Source: Pelagomonas calceolata (lineage: Eukaryota; Sar; Pelagophyceae; Pelagomonadales; Pelagomonadaceae). From it: a DNA stretch of 64,000 nucleotides. The notes beneath the pieces are model-generated. The model saw only the letters and a list, made by a program, of their open reading frames with translations. It made no database searches and was not told the DNA's origin. Shown piece by piece: positions 21,199 through 29,338 of this stretch. The stretch covers positions 2,666,001-2,730,000 of the forward strand of contig CAKKNE010000005.1 in assembly GCA_918797485.1 (NCBI GenBank), in the 5' to 3' direction. Numbering within the stretch: position 1 is the first letter of the stretch; every line of letters starts with the position of its first letter. The position numbers were made by a program, and so were the translations under genes.

Positions 21199-23061
21199 TC
21201 ACCAAGAGTCCTCCTCGTACTCCTCGAACTCCCACCGCGCCGCATAACACCCAAAGGTCTCGTCGAGCGGCACGGCGCGGTGCCGCCACTGCCGCGCGAG
21301 CGGGTGGTCCGGCTTCGCAGCAGCCGCGTCCCGCGCATCCGCCTTGCGCGCGCGGTCCACGAAGACCGCCGCGCGAGAAGAGCCGCGCTCTATCCTCGCC
21401 AAGACCCGCCACGCGTCCGCCTCGGTCCGGAGGTCGCGCTCTCGTCGCGCAAACCGCACCGCGCGCGCCGCGGCCCGCCGCGCGACGTCATGCCTCTCAA
21501 GCGACAGCTCGAACTTGGCGCGGCCCAATGAGACCCAGGGCGCCGCTCTTGGAGCTTTCCGTCGCGCTAATCGAGCCGCCCAGACGAAAAGCTTCCGAGC
21601 CCTCGATGCACCGGTTTCAGAAACACCATTGAGCGCTTGCCCCAGGGCCCACTCGGCGTGCGCCCACGCAAACACGAGCTGCACGAGGTCGTCGCCGCCC
21701 GACGCGCGCGCGCCGTCGTAGAACGCCCGCCGCGCGCTGTGCAGGCCCTGCACGGCGCAGTCCCGTACTAAATACTGCGCCGCCCACGTCGCCTCGAGCT
21801 CGCCCAGGGCCTTGTAGAGCTTGGCCGGGTTTTTCACACCCCCTTCGAGACCCGCGAAGATGATCTCCCGCGCTCGATCTTGGTCCACTTCTAGTCTAGC
21901 CCATTGCGCATGGACATCGGCATCGCGAGGAAACCGGACCGACGCCCGGCGACACAACGCCGCCGCGGCTTCGATATTGCCACAATCCTCCTCGAACCGG
22001 GCCCACGCGACCCACGGCGCGGCGGTGACGCCGTCCGGAGCCATTTCGTGCGTCCCTGGTGACCGCTTGATGAGACCGCAGGCGCGCTTATAAGCTGTTC
22101 GAGCTTCCTCGACTCGCCCGGCCTCCTCCTCGAGCCGCGCGATCGATAGTAAAGCCTCGTCGTGGCCCTTGATCGCGGCTCTTCGTAATTCTTTACGAGC
22201 AGCATCAGTAGCACCTTTCTTGTAGAGCTGGACACCTAACGCGTGTCTGAGGTGAGAATGGTCCGGGTGGATACCGACCGCCTTCCTTAAAATAGCTTCC
22301 GCGGCCTGGTCAGGATCGATGCTCGAACCGCCGCCGCCCGCCGCCAGTGCCAGAGCGTAGGCGTGCCACAGTCGCTCCGATTGCTGGGGCGGAACCTCAG
22401 CATCGAGAGCGCCTACTTTTGATAAACCCTTCTTGGCGAGTTGCGCGGCTTTCACTGGAAAACCCTCCCTGAGTTCTAGACGGGACCAGGCGTCCCAGCC
22501 CGCCACAAAGTCCGGGTCGAGCTTCGTGACGACTCCGTAGTGATTCCGGGCGCCTTCGATGTCGCCCGCGGCCTTGCAGGCCTGCGCTAGAGCCCTCCAT
22601 AATCTAGCATCTTTGGGGAGGTGCCGCGTGCCTCTTCTTAGTGCCGCTCGCGCCGATGACGGGTCCTTGAACTGTCTATGTAAGCGCGCGAGTCTGAGCC
22701 ACGCTAGAGCGGAATGCGAGGGCGCCAACGCGGTCGCCCGCCGGTAGAGTTCAAGGGCGTCCCGTGGTCTATCCAAAAACGCGGCCTCGGCGTCCTTGCG
22801 CATCTTCGCCGCGGCTCGATGCGCTTCGCGCGGGTTGGAGTACTTTTTGTCTTTGCCAAACGCGCGCGGCGTGAACTTGGGCGGCTTGTTGCCGCTTCCG
22901 CTGTTCTCCGTGCGCGGCTGGATGTCCGCTGGCGTCGAGCGGAAATCGGCCGGCGTCGAGCGGAGGGGCCTCGGGCCGCGGAGAACGGGACGCGGCGCCA
23001 GCAGCGCGGTGGACTGGAGAAGCGCCAGCAGGAGGGCCCATGGCCTCCGTCGTCGCTCCAT
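21199..23061 (-). CDS. HAT/TPR-repeat protein, probably plastid RNA-binding (HCF107/MBB1 type)
   Basis: 620 aa. The hydrophobic start (WALLLALLQSTALLAPRPVL) followed by a basic, Pro/Thr-rich stretch looks like a bipartite plastid presequence. From about residue 80 there are more than ten helical repeats of about 34 aa, with phrases such as DARLWRALAQACKAAGDIEG, DFVAGWDAWSRLELREG and AAPWVAWARFEEDCGNIEA. The W-x-x-(W/Y)-A-x-x-E pattern is that of HAT (half-a-TPR) repeats. Chloroplast HAT proteins HCF107 and MBB1 bind and protect specific plastid transcripts. The plastid role here is inferred from the presequence plus HAT type; nuclear RNA-processing HAT proteins are the alternative. A direct repeat in the linker encodes STPADFRSTPADI. 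Confidence 0.75.
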   Translation of the reverse strand: MERRRRPWALLLALLQSTALLAPRPVLRGPRPLRSTPADFRSTPADIQPRTENSGSGNKPPKFTPRAFGKDKKYSNPREAHRAAAKMRKDAEAAFLDRPRDALELYRRATALAPSHSALAWLRLARLHRQFKDPSSARAALRRGTRHLPKDARLWRALAQACKAAGDIEGARNHYGVVTKLDPDFVAGWDAWSRLELREGFPVKAAQLAKKGLSKVGALDAEVPPQQSERLWHAYALALAAGGGGSSIDPDQAAEAILRKAVGIHPDHSHLRHALGVQLYKKGATDAARKELRRAAIKGHDEALLSIARLEEEAGRVEEARTAYKRACGLIKRSPGTHEMAPDGVTAAPWVAWARFEEDCGNIEAAAALCRRASVRFPRDADVHAQWARLEVDQDRAREIIFAGLEGGVKNPAKLYKALGELEATWAAQYLVRDCAVQGLHSARRAFYDGARASGGDDLVQLVFAWAHAEWALGQALNGVSETGASRARKLFVWAARLARRKAPRAAPWVSLGRAKFELSLERHDVARRAAARAVRFARRERDLRTEADAWRVLARIERGSSRAAVFVDRARKADARDAAAAKPDHPLARQWRHRAVPLDETFGCYAARWEFEEYEEDSW

Positions 23062-23501
23062 GGCGCGGCGACAGCGAGGCTGGACGACGATGAGGATGTG
23101 TCCAAGAGTCGCTGTACTGGGTTAATATCTGCCTGCTTGCCGTGGAGAAGGACAGGCGTGGCGCTCTAGCTTTGCTCAAGCGCACCCTAGCCTATAGACA
23201 CACTAGGATTTTGAAATGTCCCGTGCATCCTTCCAGGGCTCCGAGAGGAGGTCGCTCGGCCACAAACGGGTCCTATCGACGTGTTTCAGCTCCATCTCTG
23301 GAGCCATCTCAAGCTCCTGAGACATCTCACAGAGGGCAGAGTCTCTGCGCGCAGTGCACGAACGCGCGAGCCGACGTGGTCTAAGAGCCGTGTCTCGGAG
23401 CCCAGAAGCACAAGCGCCCAGCGAGACCGCTCAGCAGGAGCCGTCTCAGCCGACCCACCGCACATCTGGTCCAAAAAGTTGAGACTAACACGCAGACAAC
23501 G
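23062..23501. other. Divergent promoter region, HAT/TPR and PPPDE-UBL genes
   Basis: 440 bp between two starts. A degenerate relative of the GCTAG motif (CCTAGCCTATAGACACACTAGG) lies near 23189-23211. GAGACATCTC/GGAGCCATCTC-type short repeats cluster at 23290-23345. No gene. Confidence 0.4.
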
Positions 23502-25181
23502 ATGGCCACGGTAGAACTCGCCATCTACGATTTAACGATGGGCATGGCCAAGCAGATGGCCGCGCCCCTCGCCGGTTTACTAGATGGCAAGAGCGTCGAG
23601 ATGGTCCCGCACACGGGCGTGCGAGTCTTCGGGAGGGAGATCGTGTACGCCGGCGGCGTGCTCTCGCAGCCGATCGCCACGGTCGAGGCGGGCATGGGCC
23701 GCAAGCCCAATACGGTCGAAAGATTAGGCACTACAACAAAAACCGAGGCCGAGGTCCAAACTTTTTTGCGGAGCATCTCCCACGAGTGGACGGCCCAGAA
23801 CTACGATTTGTGGGAGCACAACTGCAACAACTTCTCGGAGCGCGTCGCCCAATTTTTGGTAGGTAGTTCGATCCCCAAATGGATTCTGGACTTCCCGCGG
23901 GACATGAGAAGCACGCCGCTCGGCCAGATGCTCGCGCCGATGCTGGGCACGTCGCAGGACGCCCTGAATGGGCAGTTGGGCACGTCGGGCTACGTGGCTC
24001 CCGCTACGGCGGCGTCCGCGCCGGCGCCGGCGCCGCCGGCGCCCGGGGACGCCATGGCGGTCACGGTCAAGCCGGCCACGGGCTCCGCGGCCCCCCGGAC
24101 GCTGGCCATGTCGAAGACGGCGACGGTCGGCGATTTACGAAAGGCCCTCGGCGTCGACTCGGCGCCGCGCTTTGTTTTTATGGGCAAACTCCTCGCGGAC
24201 GACTCCAAAACATTAGCGTCGTACGGCGTCGCCGACGGCCTCACCATATTACAAGTGGCGGGCCGCGGATCTCCAGTAACGTCGCCTGCGCCCGCCGCGG
24301 CGGCGGCGCCTACGACGGCGACGACGCCGCTGGCCGCGTCCATCGCGCGCGCCGAGGCGAGCGGCGGCGCCGACGTCCTAAGGACGCTCCACCGCATCCT
24401 CTCGAACATCGTCCAGCACCCGACCGAGGCCAAATACAGACAACTCAAGACGACGAACGCGGCGTTCCAGCGCAAGTGCCTCAACCACGACGGCGCCCGG
24501 GACGTGTTAATTGCGGCGGGCTTCGTGGAAAATGACGGTGTGTTGACGATGACGCCGTCGGCCCAGGCCTACCCCATCTTGACGGCCGCGGAGCGGGCGT
24601 TATCAGCAAGATTGGACGCGATCGAGGCGGCGGCGCGGGGGCCCCCGGCCGCTCCTGGTATGCCGGACCTCTCGGCGCTCATGGGCGGCGGTGGTATGCC
24701 AGGTATGATGGGCGGCGCGGGCATGGGCAACGTCATGCAGGAGCTCCAGCGGAACCCGGTGCTGATGCAGCAGGTGCAACGCTTGATGAGCGACCCCGCG
24801 GCGATGCAGCGGGCCATGGAGACCATCCAGCGGAACCCGCAGCTGGCGCAGATGATGGCGCAGCGCATGCAGGGCGGCGGCGGCATGCCTGATCCACAAA
24901 CGATGGCGCGCATGATGCAGGATCCCGCCGTGCAGGCGCAGATGCGGCAGCTCCAGGCGTCGTTGGGTGGTGGTATGGGCATGCCTCCTCCCATGGGGGG
25001 CATGGGCGGCGGCGCCGGGCCCGACCCCGGCGCGCTCGCCGCGGCGCTCGCGGGCCTGAACAACGGGACCGGCGGCGCGGCGCCAGCGCCGCAGGCGAAC
25101 AACGTGAACGAGAACGGCGACGCCATGTCCGAGGAGGAGGCCATCCAGGAGGCCATCCGGCGGTCCATGCGCGAGCAGTAG
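23502..25181 (+). CDS. PPPDE peptidase-UBL-PUB-STI1-UIM ubiquitin-pathway protein
   Basis: 559 aa with five modules. Residues 1-150 are a PPPDE (DeSI-type) papain-fold peptidase: catalytic His at H37 (VPHTGVRVFG) and Cys at C108 (WEHNCNNFSERVAQFL). About 185-255 is a ubiquitin-like domain (VGDLRKAL, FVFMGKLLADDSKTLASYGV). About 283-370 is a PUB domain (LHRILSNIVQHPTEAKYRQL, the p97/Cdc48-binding fold). About 405-482 holds STI1-like Met/Gln/Asn-Pro repeats as in ubiquilins. About 542-557 is a ubiquitin-interacting motif (EEEAIQEAIRRSMREQ). This suggests a de-ubiquitinating or de-SUMOylating enzyme that also docks on the proteasome and p97. The 3' end is 33 bp from the convergent neighbour's stop. 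Confidence 0.88.
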   Translation: MATVELAIYDLTMGMAKQMAAPLAGLLDGKSVEMVPHTGVRVFGREIVYAGGVLSQPIATVEAGMGRKPNTVERLGTTTKTEAEVQTFLRSISHEWTAQNYDLWEHNCNNFSERVAQFLVGSSIPKWILDFPRDMRSTPLGQMLAPMLGTSQDALNGQLGTSGYVAPATAASAPAPAPPAPGDAMAVTVKPATGSAAPRTLAMSKTATVGDLRKALGVDSAPRFVFMGKLLADDSKTLASYGVADGLTILQVAGRGSPVTSPAPAAAAAPTTATTPLAASIARAEASGGADVLRTLHRILSNIVQHPTEAKYRQLKTTNAAFQRKCLNHDGARDVLIAAGFVENDGVLTMTPSAQAYPILTAAERALSARLDAIEAAARGPPAAPGMPDLSALMGGGGMPGMMGGAGMGNVMQELQRNPVLMQQVQRLMSDPAAMQRAMETIQRNPQLAQMMAQRMQGGGGMPDPQTMARMMQDPAVQAQMRQLQASLGGGMGMPPPMGGMGGGAGPDPGALAAALAGLNNGTGGAAPAPQANNVNENGDAMSEEEAIQEAIRRSMREQ

Positions 25182-25214
25182 TCCCCGTTCTAAAAAGTCG
25201 TGTATACAAAACTC

Positions 25215-26027
25215 TTAGTAGTCGTCTTCGGCCTCGGCCTCAAGGTCGGCCATATCGCCACACTTGTGGTCGCGCATACACGTTTCACACAACGTGTAGG
25301 CACACTCGTGCAGCGCCCCGAATTCCGGGTCCTCGCCGGCGGCCGAGCCCCGCTGCGTCCACCAGCGTTTCATGCGCGGGATCCGCCCGGTGTCGTGACG
25401 CCACCGCGCGCCGCGACAGCGCGTCCGGTGGGCGGGGCAATATGAGCGGAGATCAACCCCAAGATTGCGCTGGCATATGTCGCATCTACCCAATCGAGCA
25501 TTGTGATGGACCGTGCAGTAGACATTCTGACAGCCCAAGTGCCTGCACCTGCTTGGCTCGAACTTTAGGTGGGGTATTGGCATGGCCTCGGTGGCGATAA
25601 TTTCGCCAACGCCACTCCCATGATATGCGCACACCGGGTCGCCGCATCCGTCCGCCGCACAGCCGCGCATCGGGCAGCCCGACGAGGCGCAGTGGACGAC
25701 CACCTCGCCGAAGGGATTACCAATGCCAAACATAATTGCAAGTTGTAAAGCTTCACCAAGAGAGCACAGCGGCCGCCGTCGCGTGCCATCGGCGGCGTCG
25801 TCGCCGTTGGCCAGGTCGACGTGCCATGGCGATTTGGCCCGGCGATGCCGCCGCGCGCGCAAGATGTTGCCCTCGCGCGCGTCGTCCACGCTACGCTCCA
25901 GCAATTTGCACACGCATCCGCACGCGAGCAGCTCGTCGTCGTCGACGAGTCGCAACACCAGCTGGGTGGTGAGCTCACTTGTGCCAAACGCAGACGGCTG
26001 CGGGTTGGCTGAAGGCAGCGCATTCAT
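25215..26027 (-). CDS. F-box-like, Cys/His-rich hypothetical protein
   Basis: 270 aa from the ATG at 26025-26027. The open frame extends to an ATG at 26141, but the later start leaves the GCTAG palindrome outside the coding sequence. The N-terminus ELTTQLVLRLVDDDELLACG, then CVCKLLERSVDD, has the shape of an F-box or BTB-less adaptor helix pair. The remainder is Cys/His rich: CASSGCPMRGCAADGCGDPVC, then CRHLGCQNVYCTVHHNARLG, then RCDICQRNLG and CYTLCETCMRDHKC. This looks like several zinc-binding knuckles. No catalytic motif seen. Possibly a substrate adaptor of an SCF-type ligase (inference). Confidence 0.6.
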   Translation of the reverse strand: MNALPSANPQPSAFGTSELTTQLVLRLVDDDELLACGCVCKLLERSVDDAREGNILRARRHRRAKSPWHVDLANGDDAADGTRRRPLCSLGEALQLAIMFGIGNPFGEVVVHCASSGCPMRGCAADGCGDPVCAYHGSGVGEIIATEAMPIPHLKFEPSRCRHLGCQNVYCTVHHNARLGRCDICQRNLGVDLRSYCPAHRTRCRGARWRHDTGRIPRMKRWWTQRGSAAGEDPEFGALHECAYTLCETCMRDHKCGDMADLEAEAEDDY

Positions 26028-26348
26028 AATCAGTGCAGATGCTCTCGGTAGGCTTGCGCAGCACGCGGGGTCCACAGATGCCAGGTGTCCCACGGGAACG
26101 AGTTCGCCCGCAGTGGCCGATCCGAGGTGCGCCGCAAGCAAACCGAGCTAGCGGCCTGTAAAGACACTAGCGACCGGGGCCAGCCGGACGGGTGGGCCCG
26201 GGGGGAGCGGGAGGGGTACGGGGGATTCCGCGACGTAACTAGCCTGGGCCTGAGCCACGATTCCGCCCACCTAGTCCTAGCACCGCCAGGGGCTCCGCCC
26301 ACGAGTCCTAGCACCGCAACCGGGAAACGAGACGTACAAGAGAAAAGA
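26028..26348. other. Intergenic region upstream of the F-box-like gene
   Basis: 321 bp between two minus-strand genes. It contains the GCTAG palindrome (26147-26171) and a direct repeat of GTCCTAGCACCGC (near 26274 and 26305). An upstream open extension of the F-box-like frame crosses its first 114 bp. Confidence 0.4.
26147..26171 (-). promoter_or_regulatory. GCTAG spaced palindrome upstream of the F-box-like gene
   Basis: On the minus strand: GCTAGTGTCTTTAC and GGCCGCTAGC with a short spacer. It lies 119 bp before the preferred start at 26027 and points toward that gene. Its place argues that the upstream ATG at 26141 is not the true start. Confidence 0.65.
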
Positions 26349-27512
26349 TTAGAGCTCCCGCGACAGCAGGCAGTTCTTGTCCTCGTCGTCGACGAGCACC
26401 GACAGGCCCTTCCGCAATAGCTTCAGGCCCGCGAGCTGCCGCCGCGACACCTCGGTGATCGACGTCTTGTGCACATTGATTTGCTTCAGGTGCGGCGCGG
26501 CCCCCGCGGCGAGCGCGAACATCAATTTCTGGACGCCACTATCCGTAATTTCGTTGTAGGACAGGTCGATGCTCTCGAGACCGACTTCGCCCTCACTTAC
26601 CTCATAATTTTTGGGAGGCAGGGCCTCGACAATAGCTCCCATATCGTTATCAGACAAGGATAAACATCTCAAGTCACACTTGATACATGTCCGATCAGAA
26701 ACGGATGCGATCATCGGGGCAAATTTATCCGTGTTCCTCAGACCCGCTTTGACGCCTTTCACATACCGATCGGTCGTCTGCTTTTCTCGTAAAGCGATAT
26801 CGCATTCTAATTCAGGTAACAACTCAGGCATCAAGGTCACCCCATCTCTCTTCGCGTCGGCGACTTTCGCCAGATGTTTATGTAGGTGCGTCAACCGCTC
26901 CCGAACGGGCAACCAGCCCCGCTCCCCAACAATTTTTTTGAGATGAGCCTCCGCATCAGAAATATCAACCTCCGGAGCTTTTAGTTTGGGGTCCACCTGG
27001 TCCGCACCCGGTCCTTGCGGCGCATTGGACTTCTTGAACTCCCACTCGCCTTGATTCTCATGCGTCCCGACGTATTCATCCTCAGCCCCTTCCTTACACA
27101 AACCCGTTGGTAGGCAGTGCTCCGAACTGAAATCCGTGACCTTGAACCGCCCGCGACACTCCCCAATAATTTTGCCATCAATACGATGGCACGCGTACCA
27201 CTTGACCATGAGATCTAAGTTATATGTAGCAAACATCTTGCCCTTCCGCTGGTTGATCACAGCTTCGCCCGTGTCGCGGTAGCAGTTCCTTAGTCGTATG
27301 AGATACTCGTCAGAATCATACACAGTCTTCTGGTCCATGTTCAGCTCGAGCCAGTCCTTGAGCCACCCCCCGTTCTGCGTCAGGTCCCACTCGTTCCAGT
27401 GGTACCTATCTCTGTTCTCCTTACCCGTGTCCTCTTTCGAAGCGTCTTCAGTAGCGAAGCCGCCGCTCGGCGCGACATGTGATGGCGCCGCGTAGTGCTC
27501 GAGGGCGCTCAT
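26349..27512 (-). CDS. Aha1 N-domain-like plus leucine-rich-repeat protein
   Basis: 387 aa from the ATG at 27510-27512; an in-frame upstream ATG at 27599 adds 29 non-conserved residues. Residues about 25-170 resemble the Aha1 N-terminal domain (Hsp90 ATPase activator): YHWNEWDLTQNGGWLKDWLE near the start, then RKGKMFATYNLDLMVKWYAC and RGRFKVTDFSSEH. The C-terminal part has leucine-rich repeats: LRCLSLSDNDMGAIVEAL, VGLESIDLSYNEITDSGVQK and LKQINVHKTSITEVSRRQL. If right, it is an Hsp90 co-chaperone-like module fused to an LRR interaction surface. The C-terminal activator domain of Aha1 is absent. Confidence 0.65.
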   Translation of the reverse strand: MSALEHYAAPSHVAPSGGFATEDASKEDTGKENRDRYHWNEWDLTQNGGWLKDWLELNMDQKTVYDSDEYLIRLRNCYRDTGEAVINQRKGKMFATYNLDLMVKWYACHRIDGKIIGECRGRFKVTDFSSEHCLPTGLCKEGAEDEYVGTHENQGEWEFKKSNAPQGPGADQVDPKLKAPEVDISDAEAHLKKIVGERGWLPVRERLTHLHKHLAKVADAKRDGVTLMPELLPELECDIALREKQTTDRYVKGVKAGLRNTDKFAPMIASVSDRTCIKCDLRCLSLSDNDMGAIVEALPPKNYEVSEGEVGLESIDLSYNEITDSGVQKLMFALAAGAAPHLKQINVHKTSITEVSRRQLAGLKLLRKGLSVLVDDEDKNCLLSREL

Positions 27513-27886
27513 GGTGCTGCCCTCGCGTCGATGGCGTGCTCGGAGTACTCCTTGGAGCGCCGGCTGGCAAGCAGAGGCTGCCTTTGGATTCGGAATCAAC
27601 CTTTGCTGTCCGCTTCGGGCAGCTATTGGCGCTGTGCTGCTTTTGAGATCTCGATTTTTTTGCTAGCGTACGGGTTTTATCCCCTGGCGCTTCCGGGACT
27701 TCTGAAGGGCAGACTCGACGGATTTGAGCTTCGGCGGTCCGCCCCTGACGATTGGACAAAAGTCTGTCTAGTGGTTCTCCGATAGGGGGATCCGCGGTCG
27801 CTGCCGGTGCCAGTGCGCACGGAGTGGAGCTCTCGGAGCGCCCAGGAACCTGGGCCTCGAAAGCAAGAAACTACGAGTAGCCTAAG
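27513..27886. other. Intergenic region with an introner-core-like sequence
   Basis: 374 bp. CCCTCGCGTCGATGGCGTG at about 27522-27540 resembles the inverted introner core CGTCGCGTCGATGGCGTGG, but it is outside any coding exon and has no terminal repeats. Otherwise no feature. Confidence 0.35.
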
Positions 27887-28939
27887 TTACAACCGCCCCA
27901 TGAGGATGTTGTTCAGCACCGTCCGCCGGTTGCGCTCGCGGATGAAGCGTGACGCGCCCGAGTCGTCGCCGTGTTGCAACGACCCCGCCAGCCGCGGGTT
28001 GATCGCCCGCGACTCCAGGGCCCGCCGCTCGTGCGCGCGCAGCTTGCGAATCTCCTCCTTGCGGCCGCCCATGACCGGGCCGAGGTAGCGTCGCGGCGAC
28101 GGCGCGGGCGGTGGCGTGTACCACTTCTTCCGCCGCCGCGTCTTTCGCTGAAGAGCGGGTAACTGCACGTCGGACCGCCGCGCATGCACTCTACGTCGCG
28201 CCGCCGTCCGCGGGCCGGGCTTGTAGTCCGGCTCAATATCCACAATGCGCGGACCAGCCGGAACCACGGGAAAACGCCGTCGCCGCGGCTTCTCCTCAGG
28301 GGACCGCCGTTTCTTCGGCTTTTCGTCGGGCGAGAAGCGCGGCGTCGTCCTAAATTCCTTGTGAACTCTATCTTCCTCGGGCGACGGCGCCGGGAGTGAT
28401 ACCGAGAACTTCTTTGCCGCCACAGTATGGTGCGCTTCCGGCTTTCGTCTAGCTTCGTCCAACGAGGGAATCTGGAGCCCCACCCGGAGCTTGGGTTCGG
28501 TCTTCGCGAGCGGCGACTTGTAGGACGGCTCCTTCCAGCCTGGCAAGAGGGGCGGCGTCGCGTCGCGCGAGATGGCAGGGGCCACGCGCGGCTGGGGCCA
28601 CTGCGGCTGCAATAGATTCGTGGCCTGGACGCCTCTTCTCAGATTCGCCTTGGGCTTCGGCGCATCAACTAATTCCCAATTCCACCACTCCTCAGACGGG
28701 CCGCCGCGCTGCGGCCGCCGCGGAGGACTTCTACGGGGCCGGTTGAGCGGATCATTATCGCGAATCCCGGCGCCGTCCGCAATATAATTCAAGGTCGTGT
28801 CCGTGTTCTTGAGGCCCGGGATCTTTAACCCTTGTCTTAGTTTGGGGGGCGAGGCCTGGAGCTGCTGGAGGGCCGCGAGCTGCGCTTTCAGTTGCTTCAC
28901 TTCGTCCTGGGCCGCTCGCACTTCCTCTTGCGGGTCCAT
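27887..28939 (-). CDS. Basic, disordered coiled-coil protein, 350 aa
   Basis: Not recognised. It starts with a short coiled coil (EEVRAAQDEVKQLKAQLAAL). The motif LR-x-GL-x-IP-x-L then occurs twice (LRQGLKIPGL and LRVGLQIPSL). The middle is Pro/Arg/Lys rich with repeated EEKPRRRR-type runs. The end is basic and helical (ERRALESRAINPRLAG and FIRERNRRTVLNNILMGRL). Such composition suits a cytoskeletal or nuclear structural protein, but no function can be given. Start at 28939 by first ATG and loss of coding character upstream. Confidence 0.6.
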   Translation of the reverse strand: MDPQEEVRAAQDEVKQLKAQLAALQQLQASPPKLRQGLKIPGLKNTDTTLNYIADGAGIRDNDPLNRPRRSPPRRPQRGGPSEEWWNWELVDAPKPKANLRRGVQATNLLQPQWPQPRVAPAISRDATPPLLPGWKEPSYKSPLAKTEPKLRVGLQIPSLDEARRKPEAHHTVAAKKFSVSLPAPSPEEDRVHKEFRTTPRFSPDEKPKKRRSPEEKPRRRRFPVVPAGPRIVDIEPDYKPGPRTAARRRVHARRSDVQLPALQRKTRRRKKWYTPPPAPSPRRYLGPVMGGRKEEIRKLRAHERRALESRAINPRLAGSLQHGDDSGASRFIRERNRRTVLNNILMGRL

Positions 28940-29338
28940 AGTGACGCGCCGGAGCAGCCGTGTGCGCGCTGGGGCAGCCCTTCGTGATGGACAGGTGAAA
29001 CGGGAACCGCTTCGCCTCTCGTACTAGCCTCGCCGCGCCGGGGAGCGATCGGCAGCGGCCGAGGAGGGGTGCCTGGTCCTTTAACACCCGTGCGAGCGAT
29101 GGCCCCCGGTCCAAACCCGCACTTCGAAAACGCAAAATCTCTCCGCGCGCATCTCTCACTTTGTGAGCACAAGCGGGCAGCGATCGCGCGACCGCTGGCC
29201 ACCGTGCAAAGCTCTGAAAGCGGCTGGGCAGCGCTGCAGGCAGCCAAAGGCTAGACGCTCCAGCATCTGCCTTCATAGCAAGCACAAACAATCGCATCCT
29301 CCAGCTCCGAGCAGCATAGCTCGTAATAACAGCTGACA
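28940..29338. other. Divergent promoter region, basic protein / SLC44
   Basis: 399 bp with several shadow frames. No GCTAG palindrome of good quality is present, only isolated CTAGCC and GGCTAGAC. No gene supported. Confidence 0.4.
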
